This document shows positions 44,315-52,618 of a stretch of 64,000 nt of DNA, in pieces. Below the pieces are notes generated by a model. It ran no database searches and had not been told where the DNA came from. It was given only the letters and a program-made list of their open reading frames with translations. The DNA is from an uncultured Clostridia bacterium (GTDB lineage: Bacteria; Bacillota; Clostridia; Oscillospirales; Ruminococcaceae): NCBI GenBank assembly GCA_947625155.1, contig CANQNG010000008.1, positions 1 through 64,000 of the forward strand, written 5' to 3'. Made by a program: the position numbers and the translations under genes. The first letter of the stretch is position 1. Each line of letters starts with the position of its first letter.

Positions 44315-46228
44315 TTATTCCCGCCGCAGGTAGCGGGAGGTCTTTTTCCGCTTTTTCTTTTCGTACATCATCTTGTCTGCTGTCGTGATCATGTTGAACA
44401 GGGTCACGCCCTGCTCCACAGGAGCAACGTAAGTACCGATGCTTGCGGAAAGCTCATAGGGCTTGTGGAGTATGTGGTTGATGTCCTCGAGCCGTTTGGT
44501 GAATTTGCGCTCCAGAACTTCCGCATCGTCCTCTCCGGAACCGACACCTAAGATGATGAATTCATCACCGCCGAACCGGGCGCAGATCTGATCGCTGGTG
44601 CAGCATTCCTTAATGACCGTTGCCAGCCGCTGGAGGGCGAAATCGCCTTCTTTGTGTCCGTAGTTGTCATTGACGATCTTCAGCCCGTCCATATCGATGA
44701 AGGAAATGATGAGCTGCTCCTTGCTGTCCTCACAGCGGCGGTAGAAGGCATCCGCCTCCCGGATGAAGCCGTTGCGGTTGTAGATGCCCGTCAGCGGGTC
44801 GATGACATAGAGTTTGTCCAGCTCCTTGATGACACTGTTGAGGTGGAGCAGCTTGCGGATGTTCTCGACGGAATTGGAAATGCTCATCATAATGGAATGG
44901 CACAATTTGCTCTTGGTCGGGAAATCGCTGTCCGTGATGATGTAGTACCCCAGACACCGTTCCCGGAAGTGCAGAGGCAGGAAGTAGTTCACGTGCCCGC
45001 TGCCCTCGAGCGGCAGGGGGAACATTTCTGAAGAGCAGAAGATCTCCACAGCCCCGATACCATCCTTGCTCCAGATCAGAGGAGCGCTCATGGTCTTGGT
45101 GTAGCCGTGTACCTGATAGTCGTCCGTATGATCCGAGCCGAAAGCGCTGTTCCATTCGGAACACAGGCACAGGCAGCAGCGTTCGCAGTCGATCTCGTGC
45201 AGGAATTTCCCGATCACTTGGATATTCTCTTCCGGTGTTTCCGTTTCTGCCAGTTCTGAAGTCATGCGGTTGAGCAAAGAGATGTCCGAACGGTAGCTGT
45301 CAATGAGCTGATAGGTGTTTTTCTTATAACGCACCAGATTTTCTGAGATCGTGCCTCTGCATCCGCAGCTTTCCGTAAAGACCGGTTCAGCCCGGAGCGT
45401 GATCGTCTGATCGACCTTCTCCCCGGAAATGACCCGGAACAGCACCTCGCATGCTTTATAGCCTGCTTTGTAGAGCGGACGGGCGACCGTCGTCAGCATC
45501 GGACTGTAGTGCCTTGCATTGTAGGTATTGTCAAACCCGGTGACGATGACATCATCCGGCACATGCTTTCCGTATTTTTCAAGGCGTTTCATAGCGGCGA
45601 GCGCCATGGCATCGTTGGCACAGATAATGGCATCCGGCATAGAAAGCCCCGACTGTATCAGCTCATCGATGGCACGTTCGCCGTCTACGGCACGGAATTC
45701 CCCGAAATACACCCGCCGGGCATCCACGATCAGCTTATTTTCTGCCATGATGTGCAGGAATGCCTCATACCGTGCCTGTGCCTCCGGGTTGGAGAGCGGC
45801 CCGGAAACGAAATTCACGACCTTTGCCTGATGTTCGGTGACAACATGCTGCACGATCTCACGCATTGCCTTGGTGTTGTCGATTTCTACATTGTAAAGAT
45901 CCGGGTCATCCTTGCAGTCGAGAAATACAGCCGGGATGCCGGCAGCCTTGACGCTGGCGATGATCTTTTTTTTCTCGTCCGAGTCACAGACGGTATTGGT
46001 CATCAGAACAGCGCCGTCAAATTTTTCGTAGTTGACAAGGTTGTAAATGTTGTATTCACCGATGTCATACCGGCTGCTCGAGATCACCCCGCCGAATGCG
46101 GCAAAGCAGGAAATATTGGCATTTCCCGCCTTTGCGCAGGCGATGATGCCGTCCAGCACACTGTTCTGGTACTCCTCATCGATGCCTGCTACAATGACAG
46201 CAAAATGCGGGATCTTCTTTTCAGACAT
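44315..46228 (-). CDS. LacI-type sugar-binding-domain/GGDEF fusion (putative diguanylate cyclase)
   Basis: 637 residues. The first 290 or so are a periplasmic-binding/LacI-type fold (GIDEEYQNSVLDGII, PDAIICANDAMALAAMKRLEKYGKHVPDDVIVTGFDN) with no helix-turn-helix and no signal peptide, so cytoplasmic. A short GAF-like or coiled middle part follows. The C-terminal GGDEF domain has intact RFGGDEF. I see no RxxD inhibitory site. It probably makes cyclic di-GMP in response to a small molecule bound inside the cell. Monocistronic. Confidence 0.88.
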   Translation of the reverse strand: MSEKKIPHFAVIVAGIDEEYQNSVLDGIIACAKAGNANISCFAAFGGVISSSRYDIGEYNIYNLVNYEKFDGAVLMTNTVCDSDEKKKIIASVKAAGIPAVFLDCKDDPDLYNVEIDNTKAMREIVQHVVTEHQAKVVNFVSGPLSNPEAQARYEAFLHIMAENKLIVDARRVYFGEFRAVDGERAIDELIQSGLSMPDAIICANDAMALAAMKRLEKYGKHVPDDVIVTGFDNTYNARHYSPMLTTVARPLYKAGYKACEVLFRVISGEKVDQTITLRAEPVFTESCGCRGTISENLVRYKKNTYQLIDSYRSDISLLNRMTSELAETETPEENIQVIGKFLHEIDCERCCLCLCSEWNSAFGSDHTDDYQVHGYTKTMSAPLIWSKDGIGAVEIFCSSEMFPLPLEGSGHVNYFLPLHFRERCLGYYIITDSDFPTKSKLCHSIMMSISNSVENIRKLLHLNSVIKELDKLYVIDPLTGIYNRNGFIREADAFYRRCEDSKEQLIISFIDMDGLKIVNDNYGHKEGDFALQRLATVIKECCTSDQICARFGGDEFIILGVGSGEDDAEVLERKFTKRLEDINHILHKPYELSASIGTYVAPVEQGVTLFNMITTADKMMYEKKKRKKTSRYLRRE

Positions 46229-46321
46229 ATTGCGTACACTCCCTTACCATATCTGTTTTTATGTATAACGATGCACATTTTGAAAAAGAATTGTGCATTT
46301 TTGATAAACACCCTGAAAATC

Positions 46322-46346
46322 TGCGGTGCTCACGGCGAGCACCGCA
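46322..46346 (-). terminator. Terminator of the ECF S-component gene
   Basis: TGCGGTGCTC pairs with GAGCACCGCA around a short loop; AGATTTTC follows on the minus strand. Confidence 0.65.
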
Positions 46347-46380
46347 TACTTGTTGTATGTATCGGCACAGGGGCTTTCCC

Positions 46381-46998
46381 CTATGCTTTAGCTTCCGCCG
46401 GGAAGCGAATCAGTTTTGCCTTGTAAAGTGCCATGCCGACCGCACCGACCACAATGGTCACAGCGATCACCTCAACGACAGCGTTGAAGCCGACATAGCC
46501 GACGATGAATGCCAGAACATTTTTGCCTTCCATCAAGTTCTGCATGTATTCCGTATGCTGGAACAGCAGCACCAGTGCCGACATGAACAGCACGGTATTC
46601 AGGAAAGCAGACGCAAAGCCGCTGACGAAGATGCCGATCTCCGGCTTGTTCAGCTTGCGGAAGAGCAGAAAGAGCAGTCCGACCAGCAGCCCGTCCAGCG
46701 TCCTCGGAACGAAGCGCTGTACAAAGGCAAGCACCGGGTCAATGGCAAACAGTGCAGCCCCCATAGGGCTTGGCACGCCGATGCCGATGCATTGCAGAAA
46801 GCTCATCAGCCCGAACAGAGCGCCCATAGCAGCGCCGCCCCACGGTCCGAGCGTGACCGCAGCGAGTGCGACCGGGATCGTACCCAGCGAAATGGAGAGC
46901 GGTCCGATCGGGATCGTACCGATCGGCGTCAGCAGAAAGATCAGCTCGATCGCCGTCAATGCTCCCATGATCACGAGAGATCTGGTATTGGTTTTCAT
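46381..46998 (-). CDS. ECF transporter substrate-binding (S) component, PanT-like
   Basis: 205 residues from ATG 46998 after AAGGAGG. Six hydrophobic helices, with PIGTIPIGPLSISLGTIPV and TLGPWGGAAMGALFGLMSF in the order seen in pantothenate-type S components. It would bind a vitamin and dock on the shared EcfAA'T module, which is not in the window. The substrate assignment is tentative. No riboswitch-like leader was recognised in the short upstream region. Confidence 0.75.
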   Translation of the reverse strand: MKTNTRSLVIMGALTAIELIFLLTPIGTIPIGPLSISLGTIPVALAAVTLGPWGGAAMGALFGLMSFLQCIGIGVPSPMGAALFAIDPVLAFVQRFVPRTLDGLLVGLLFLLFRKLNKPEIGIFVSGFASAFLNTVLFMSALVLLFQHTEYMQNLMEGKNVLAFIVGYVGFNAVVEVIAVTIVVGAVGMALYKAKLIRFPAEAKA

Positions 46999-47181
46999 AT
47001 GCAGTTCCTCCTTGTTATTATTCCCCTGCCGGGGATACAATACAACATCTTTATTATACCACACGTTCCCGAAAAAGTAAAGACCCGGACGGCAATTTTT
47101 TCACTAAGCAGAGATAAATTTTGTGTGCAAAGATCGTGAAAAACGCCTGATCGAGCGCAGCGGCAGCCTGCCGCCGCTGCC

Positions 47182-47211
47182 TTGACAAACACCGTGCGGA
47201 TGTGGTATAAT
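47182..47211 (+). promoter_or_regulatory. Promoter of the cohesin-dockerin gene
   Basis: TTGACA (47182-47187), an 18-base spacer and TATAAT (47206-47211). A copy of the GGCAGCCTGCCGCC palindrome used in the repeat family lies directly upstream (47162-47176). Confidence 0.75.
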
Positions 47212-47261
47212 GAAAATAACGAAAATCCCTTGTCATCGCATCAGATAAGGAAGGTAACACT

Positions 47262-47972
47262 ATGAAGCTACAGAACAGTATCGGGGTCTTGCTTGCTGCT
47301 TCCCTTGTGTCCGGGAGCATGCAGCCGGCATTTGCGGGGGCATCGGACACACAGGTGGAGATCGCAGTTGACAGCTATGTCCTGACAGCCGCCGATGCAG
47401 CCGGGAAAACGGTCAGTCTGGGTGTTTACGTGGATACACCGCCGCTGACCGGATTTTCGCTCATCGTCGGGTGGGATGAAAGGCTCAAGTGCGTTTCGGC
47501 AGAGTTACGGAACGAAAATGAATACACCTCCCTCGTCAGGAGCAGTGCGCCGCTTGCGGCGATGATCACAATTTATCCGCAGCCGGCGGAAACGGAAGGG
47601 AAGGTGCTGGAGCTGGAGTTCACGCTGCCGGAGGATGTGCAGCCGGGGGAGCATTTGGGCGTATACTATCTGCCGTCCGGTCCGACCGGGGTGGCATGTG
47701 ACTGGAGCAATATTTTGTTGAATATCGACTATGCCGCCTCGGGGGATGTGATCTGGCAGGACGGCGGCTTTACGGTCGTGGAAACGCAGGAGGATGCCGG
47801 GGATGTGAACGGGGACGGATCTGTGAGCTTGCAGGATCTGGTGCTGCTGCAAAGGTATCTGCTTTCCTCCGTGTATCTTTCAGAGTCTGCACGGGAAGCG
47901 GCAGATCTGGATGGGGACGGCACGGCGGATGTGTTCGACCTTGCTCTGCTCAAAAATAGACTGACGCTTTGA
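47262..47972 (+). CDS. Secreted cohesin-like/dockerin protein (possible mini-scaffoldin adaptor)
   Basis: 236 residues. A signal peptide ends near QPAFAGA. A single beta-sandwich domain (about 28-165) follows, with the cohesin pattern VSLGVYVDTPPLTGFSLIVGWDERL and KVLELEFTLPEDVQPGEHLGV. A type I dockerin (DVNGDGSVSLQDLVLLQRYLL, DLDGDGTADVFDLALLKN) ends the protein. A cohesin-dockerin pair in one short protein is the design of adaptor scaffoldins in ruminococcal cellulosomes. The sandwich could instead be a cohesin-fold relative without dockerin binding. A sortase gene follows 29 bases later. Confidence 0.8.
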   Translation: MKLQNSIGVLLAASLVSGSMQPAFAGASDTQVEIAVDSYVLTAADAAGKTVSLGVYVDTPPLTGFSLIVGWDERLKCVSAELRNENEYTSLVRSSAPLAAMITIYPQPAETEGKVLELEFTLPEDVQPGEHLGVYYLPSGPTGVACDWSNILLNIDYAASGDVIWQDGGFTVVETQEDAGDVNGDGSVSLQDLVLLQRYLLSSVYLSESAREAADLDGDGTADVFDLALLKNRLTL

Positions 47973-48001
47973 AAAACGGATCTTAGCAAGGAGTGAACAA
48001 T

Positions 48002-48901
48002 ATGCACCGAAACAAACAAAAATTCTGGATGCTGCCGCTGAGCGTACTGCTGCTGACCGGTGCGGCTTTGTGTGCGCTGCTGCTGTTTATTGCTGCACGA
48101 TTCCGGATGCCCGCCAAGGCAGCGGAGGAGCATCCTGCGCCTGCAGCACCCCTGCTCGACCGGGATGACTACATCCCCGAACCGACGGAACCGCCCACCG
48201 AGCCGCCGACAGCAGCGCCGCCCTATACGATGCACACCGATCTGGAGACCGTAGCATCCCACCATGCTGCAGCCCCCGATGTGGTCGGCTGGATCTATAT
48301 CCCGGACACGGTCATCGATTACCCGGTCGTACAGACGAACAACAACAGCTTTTACACGGATCATAGCTGGACGGGGCAGCGCAGCTACAGCGGGGCGCTG
48401 TTCGCTGACTGGCGCTGCCGGCTGGACACTTCGGATAACAGCCTGATCTACGGACATAACATGGGCAACGGCACGATGCTCCATGCCATCAAGAATTACA
48501 AGGACGAGACATGGGGAAAGGCACATCCCTATTTTGAGATCGACACGCTGGAGCACCGCTATCTGTATCGGGTCTTTTCCGTAAATGTCATCAATGGGGA
48601 GCTGGGGGCAGCATTTGAATACTGGAACTATATCGAGATGAACCGCACCGCTTTCCGGGATTTTGCCGAAAAGATCAAGGATTCTGCGCTTGTCAGGTAC
48701 GGGGAGGATCTGCTGCTGCGGGACGGTACGGATCAGGTCATTGCTCTCCAGACATGCGACTCCGGGTCGCATGACGGGATGCGCTGCGTGGTGTTTGCGG
48801 TGCGGGCGGCGGACATGACAAACGAGGACATTTATGACCCGAATGTCCAGCCAACAGAAGGACCGATGGAAGTGCAGGGAAACCGTGGCTTTATTGACTA
48901 A
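48002..48901 (+). CDS. Class B-like sortase
   Basis: 299 residues from ATG 48002, eight bases after AAGGAG. An N-terminal membrane helix (about 10-32) and a Pro/Thr/Glu linker precede the sortase beta-barrel. His152 (YGHNMG), Cys252 (LQTCDSG) and Arg261 (MRCVVFA) form the catalytic set. It anchors sorting-signal proteins to peptidoglycan, and no LPxTG-type substrate was recognised nearby. Directly after the cohesin-dockerin gene, so it may act on surface-anchored scaffoldins encoded elsewhere. Confidence 0.9.
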   Translation: MHRNKQKFWMLPLSVLLLTGAALCALLLFIAARFRMPAKAAEEHPAPAAPLLDRDDYIPEPTEPPTEPPTAAPPYTMHTDLETVASHHAAAPDVVGWIYIPDTVIDYPVVQTNNNSFYTDHSWTGQRSYSGALFADWRCRLDTSDNSLIYGHNMGNGTMLHAIKNYKDETWGKAHPYFEIDTLEHRYLYRVFSVNVINGELGAAFEYWNYIEMNRTAFRDFAEKIKDSALVRYGEDLLLRDGTDQVIALQTCDSGSHDGMRCVVFAVRAADMTNEDIYDPNVQPTEGPMEVQGNRGFID

Positions 48902-48932
48902 TTTTTGGATAGGATCTTTGTTGATTTTTTCT

Positions 48933-48962
48933 ATGACATTTTTTCCCTGTATCTGGTATAAT
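48933..48962 (+). promoter_or_regulatory. Promoter of the carD-like operon
   Basis: ATGACA (48933-48938), an 18-base spacer and TATAAT (48957-48962), about 50 bases before the CarD start. Confidence 0.5.
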
Positions 48963-49015
48963 GGTAGTATAGGCTTTTTGTCTCTGGCAGTTTGACTTCT
49001 GAGAGGTGGTATATC

Positions 49016-49534
49016 ATGAATTTGCAAAACGGAGAGCTGATCGTCTATAAAAGTGCCGGGGTCTGCCGTGTTGTGGCACAGGAGGAGCAGAGCATGGATG
49101 GCATCCATTCTGTCCTGTATTATAAGCTGAAACCGATCTCCGACCAGAATTCCACGTATTATGTGCCAGTTGCCTCTGCCGGTGAACGGCTGCGGCGGCT
49201 GATGACAAAAGAAGAAGTGCTTGCCCTGATCGATACCATGCCGCTGGCGGCAGAGGAGGAAAATGAACTGCCTGCCAACCGCCGGAAACGCCGGGAACTG
49301 TATGCGCAGGTGATCAAGGAGCACGATGAGCATGAACTGGTGCGGATGCTGGCTTCTCTGTACGAGAAAAAGCAAAGCTCCGAAGCAAAGGGAAAGCGCA
49401 TTTCTGCCATGGATGAGACTGCCATGAAAAATGCGGAGGAGCTGATGTTTCAGGAGATCGGCGTGGTGCTGGAACTGGAACGGGCACAGGTGCGGGCATT
49501 CATTGATGAAAGGGTACAGAACACATGCAGCTGA
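49016..49534 (+). CDS. CarD/CdnL-type transcription factor
   Basis: 172 residues from ATG 49016 after GAGAGGTGG. The N-terminal CarD_CdnL_TRCF Tudor-like domain (about 1-60: GELIVYKSAGVCRVVAQEE, YYKLKPISDQNSTYYVP) contacts the RNA polymerase beta subunit. The helical C-terminal part binds upstream DNA and stabilises open complexes at certain promoters. Its last ten bases overlap the next gene, so the two proteins are probably made together. Confidence 0.88.
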   Translation: MNLQNGELIVYKSAGVCRVVAQEEQSMDGIHSVLYYKLKPISDQNSTYYVPVASAGERLRRLMTKEEVLALIDTMPLAAEEENELPANRRKRRELYAQVIKEHDEHELVRMLASLYEKKQSSEAKGKRISAMDETAMKNAEELMFQEIGVVLELERAQVRAFIDERVQNTCS

Positions 49535-50295
49535 CCGAGGGGGAGATCGCGGCACTGCGGTATTACATAGGGGATGTGTCGGGGAATGATCCTTTCTGGG
49601 GGAACGGCAAGGCGTATCTGGTGCTGAATGCGCTGTTTTACCCCGGTATTGTCACCGAACGGGCAAGGGCAGCAGAGGGAAAGCCGCTGGATCCGGAGAT
49701 CCTTGCAGATGAGGAACGTCTGCGGACGGTCTGCAGGGATCTGCTTTCCGTGTTCCGGAAGTCTGCCTGCGATGCCCCGCTGACACTGTTTCGGGTGGAA
49801 CGCCTTGCCGACTGCCGCCTGAACGTGCAGGCGGGGCATCTGATCTCTTTCACATCCACGTCAACAGCCGGGTTCCTGCCGGGATACCGGGACAGGCGGG
49901 GCATCGCACTGATGCGGTTCCGGCTGCCTGCCGGGACACCGTGCATCCCCATGAACAAGGTGCTGCCCGTCTATGCAAAAGCTGAGGAAGCGGAAGTCCT
50001 GCTGCCGCCGCTGCTGCACTGCCGATTCGAGGAGATCCCGCTGACGGAGGCGGAACGGGCGATCACCGATGTGGACGGAAAAGGACCGGCTGTATCCGTG
50101 CTTGCCGCAGCGGAAGGGCTTGCACCTGTACCGGAAGCGGCAGCCTGTGTGCTTTACCCGGACGGCAATGCCGCAGGACAGCGAGTATACCGGGCACTTT
50201 GCAGCGGTGACGAGCCGGATGCAGCAGATGCAGAACTGTACAGCCTGTGGAAAAGACAGTTTGTCCTGTCAGTGATAGCAGAGGCAAGAGGATAG
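49525..50295 (+). CDS. Putative cytoplasmic mono-ADP-ribosyltransferase-fold protein
   Basis: 256 residues, no signal peptide. Three spaced elements match the R-S-E class: Arg90 after a beta strand (LTLFRVER), S-T-S at 111-113 (ISFTSTSTAGF) and E155-A-E157 followed by VLLPP, the ARTT-loop pattern. Such enzymes move ADP-ribose from NAD+ to a protein or nucleic acid. Most known members are secreted toxins, but this one lacks export signals and is coupled to CarD, so it may modify a cytoplasmic target such as transcription machinery. Function is inference; the fold call is moderately secure. Confidence 0.6.
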   Translation: MQLTEGEIAALRYYIGDVSGNDPFWGNGKAYLVLNALFYPGIVTERARAAEGKPLDPEILADEERLRTVCRDLLSVFRKSACDAPLTLFRVERLADCRLNVQAGHLISFTSTSTAGFLPGYRDRRGIALMRFRLPAGTPCIPMNKVLPVYAKAEEAEVLLPPLLHCRFEEIPLTEAERAITDVDGKGPAVSVLAAAEGLAPVPEAAACVLYPDGNAAGQRVYRALCSGDEPDAADAELYSLWKRQFVLSVIAEARG

Positions 50296-50299
50296 AAAA

Positions 50300-50346
50300 C
50301 AAGTGGATAAACAGGGGGTTTTGGGGAAATGCCGACCTTTGCCGCC
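50300..50346. repeat. Interspersed palindromic repeat, locus E (remnant)
   Basis: AAGTGGATAAACAGGG followed shortly by GACCTTTGCCGCC matches the left end of loci C and D, then stops at the -35 of the small RNA promoter. Confidence 0.65.
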
Positions 50347-50348
50347 AC

Positions 50349-50377
50349 TTGACAAATTTGAGCTGTTGTGGTATATT
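50349..50377 (+). promoter_or_regulatory. Promoter of a small structured RNA
   Basis: TTGACA (50349-50354), exactly 17 bases, then TATATT (50372-50377). It points into a stem-loop RNA, not a gene start. Confidence 0.7.
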
Positions 50378-50383
50378 AAAAAC

Positions 50384-50470
50384 AGACATCTATTGAAGTA
50401 TCTTCGGCAGCTTGCCGCTGCCGACTGCTGGACTGAAGATCCTGTTAGCTTCAATAGATGTTTCTCTGTG
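50384..50470 (+). ncRNA. Small structured RNA candidate (~85 nt)
   Basis: Begins a few bases after a good promoter. Outer stem ACATCTATTGAAG (50386-50398) pairs perfectly with 50449-50461. Inside, ATCTTC pairs with GAAGAT and GGCAGC with GCTGCC, giving a nested, branched fold. TTTCTCTGTG follows the outer stem as a weak terminator tail. No ORF of note. It could be a regulatory sRNA, or a leader/attenuator of the L,D-transpeptidase gene, whose own likely promoter begins later (about 50530-50580). Confidence 0.55.
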
Positions 50471-50656
50471 TAACAGGATAGAATGGAAAATGGATGCATT
50501 TTTGCCTATTATGACATTTTGTTATCAAATTGTAATCCATTCTCTATTTCATTGTAGCCGGAAATATGGTATACTTATTTTGTAGGCTAACGATCTCCCG
50601 CAGCAGGCGGGTGCTGGGAGCGTTCCCGGCAGTGTAGGCAGAAAGGATGAAGTGCT

Positions 50657-52492
50657 TTGCAGAATGATGCGCTCGATGCGCTCGTAAAAAGCTTGGAGAA
50701 AGAGAATAACAACAGCGGATCCCCGGCTGTACAGGATCCTGCCCCAAAGGAAAAGACTAAGATCTCCCAGATACGGGAGGCATTGGCTATGGTGAATGAC
50801 GAGGGGAAGGATACTTCCGCCCCCGCCCATAGCCCGCAGCATGAAAAGCTGCCGCCTTTGCGCCGCAGTGCAGCGCCGATGCCGGAACTGAAACGTGCCA
50901 ATGCACCGCAGCCGGAGAACAGAACATCTGCTCCGCAGTCCTCTGCAAAAGATCCAGCCCCGACCGGAAAAGCAGCTGCAGCTCCAAAGACTGCTGTGAA
51001 GGAAAAGAAAAGAAAGACTGAGCCAAAATACAGGACAGCCGTCCGCAGGGCAGGCGGCGGTCTGCTGACCGCAAACGGTGTCACGCCCCGTATCCTTGCC
51101 GCTGCGGTCGGATGCGCCTTGGCGGGGACACTGGTCGTTGGGTATCTGGTGGTGGCTGCGACTTACCGGGGACGGTTCCTGCCGAATACATACATCAACG
51201 ATACCAAGGTCGGCGGCATGAATGCCGAAGCGGCTGAGGTCGCTCTGCTCGGCAATGCGCAGACGAGCGATCTCGTACTCACCACGCCCAAGGGGGAGAA
51301 GGTGGTCTTTGAGGCGAAAGAATACGGGGCAGCTTACAGCATTCCGGACGGGTCGTTTGATGAGGCATCCTCGGAAACGCCCTTTGCATGGGCTGCAAAG
51401 CTCTTTGCGCCGTCCGATTATAGCATCGGGTACGATTTTACGTATTCCGAGGAGGCACTGCGTGCGCTGATCCAGCAGCATGACTGGGGCGATGCCGTTT
51501 CCACGGATGCCTGTGTCGTCCGCAGCGGAGATACCTTTGAGATCCAGCCCGAAACGCTTGGCGATCAGTTCGATCAGGACGTGTTGGTGCAGTATATCAT
51601 CGAACAGCTTTCGGTGGGGAACTGTAACATCCAAATGGAAGATTCCGGCTGCTATGACAGCTACCGGGCGACCGTCAAGGCAGAAGATCTCACGCAGGAG
51701 CTGGAATTATATAACAATTACGCCAACTGCACCATTACATTTGACTTCAAGGATAGGACAAAGGTCGTGGACAGTGACATGATCGTGGACTGGATCATGC
51801 TCAACAGTGACGGCTCTGTTGTGAAAGATAACGATGGCAATGTCATCTTCGACCATCAGAAAATGGCTGTATTCGTGTCGCAGATGGCAGCGGAAACGGA
51901 TACTTTCGGCAAGGACAGACAGTTTTATGCGACGCTGGACGGCTGGATCACGGTGACATGGGACGGCGATAAGTCAAGCACCTATGGCTGGCAAATTGAT
52001 CAGGATGCGACGATCATTCAATTGGTCGATCTGATGCGTGCCGGGGAAAGCGTCACCGTTGAACCGGTGTATAGTATCTATGGCTATGAACGTGCGACGG
52101 ACGACATCGGCACGACATATGTTGAGGTGGACATTTCTGCGCAGCATCTGTGGATCTACAAGGACAATGTGATCGTGAGCGAGCATGATTTCGTGTCCGG
52201 TACGGAAACGAACCCCGACCGCAGAACGCCGAGAGGTATCTGCAAGATCTGGGCAAAGGTGCGCAATACGGTACTGGGTACGATGCCAGTACAGGGCTAT
52301 GAGCAGCCGGTCGCCTATTGGATGCCGTTCAACTGGCTCGGGTGCGGTTTCCACGATCTGGCAAGGGGTGCTTACGGCGGGAATATTTATATGTACAACG
52401 GTTCTCACGGCTGTATCAATTTGCCTTTGAGCTATGCAAAGGAGATGTATGAGCTGGTAGATGAGGGCATGCCGGTCATCGTACATGATTAA
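50657..52492 (+). CDS. L,D-transpeptidase (YkuD) with peptidoglycan-binding-like repeats
   Basis: 611 residues from TTG 50657, preceded by AAAGGATG. A cytoplasmic Pro/Lys-rich tail of about 140 residues leads to one membrane helix (about 150-172). Exterior VanW/PG-binding-4-like domains follow (NTYINDTKVGGMNAEEA-like). The C-terminal YkuD domain contains YVEVDISAQHLWIYKD and the catalytic SHGCINLP. It forms 3-3 cross-links or attaches proteins to the wall, and is resistant to most beta-lactams by family. The long inner tail could be a regulatory site. Confidence 0.92.
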   Translation: MQNDALDALVKSLEKENNNSGSPAVQDPAPKEKTKISQIREALAMVNDEGKDTSAPAHSPQHEKLPPLRRSAAPMPELKRANAPQPENRTSAPQSSAKDPAPTGKAAAAPKTAVKEKKRKTEPKYRTAVRRAGGGLLTANGVTPRILAAAVGCALAGTLVVGYLVVAATYRGRFLPNTYINDTKVGGMNAEAAEVALLGNAQTSDLVLTTPKGEKVVFEAKEYGAAYSIPDGSFDEASSETPFAWAAKLFAPSDYSIGYDFTYSEEALRALIQQHDWGDAVSTDACVVRSGDTFEIQPETLGDQFDQDVLVQYIIEQLSVGNCNIQMEDSGCYDSYRATVKAEDLTQELELYNNYANCTITFDFKDRTKVVDSDMIVDWIMLNSDGSVVKDNDGNVIFDHQKMAVFVSQMAAETDTFGKDRQFYATLDGWITVTWDGDKSSTYGWQIDQDATIIQLVDLMRAGESVTVEPVYSIYGYERATDDIGTTYVEVDISAQHLWIYKDNVIVSEHDFVSGTETNPDRRTPRGICKIWAKVRNTVLGTMPVQGYEQPVAYWMPFNWLGCGFHDLARGAYGGNIYMYNGSHGCINLPLSYAKEMYELVDEGMPVIVHD

Positions 52493-52501
52493 ATAAGAAG
52501 T

Positions 52502-52536
52502 CTGCCGCACGATACCGTGCGGCAGTTCGTTTTTTC
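52502..52536 (+). terminator. Terminator of the L,D-transpeptidase gene
   Basis: CTGCCGCACG pairs with CGTGCGGCAG, loop ATAC, followed by TTCGTTTTTT. Confidence 0.9.
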
Positions 52537-52618
52537 ATTCCCCTCCGGCGGAGCTGGCAGGGGCATCAGAGACCGGAAAACGGAGGAACGGCACAGGGTG
52601 AAACTGTGCCGTTTGGGG

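Noticed and set aside
47729-49555. 608-codon open frame antisense to the dockerin, sortase and CarD genes
   Set aside because: It spans three well-supported sense genes and intergenic promoters, so it cannot be a real gene.
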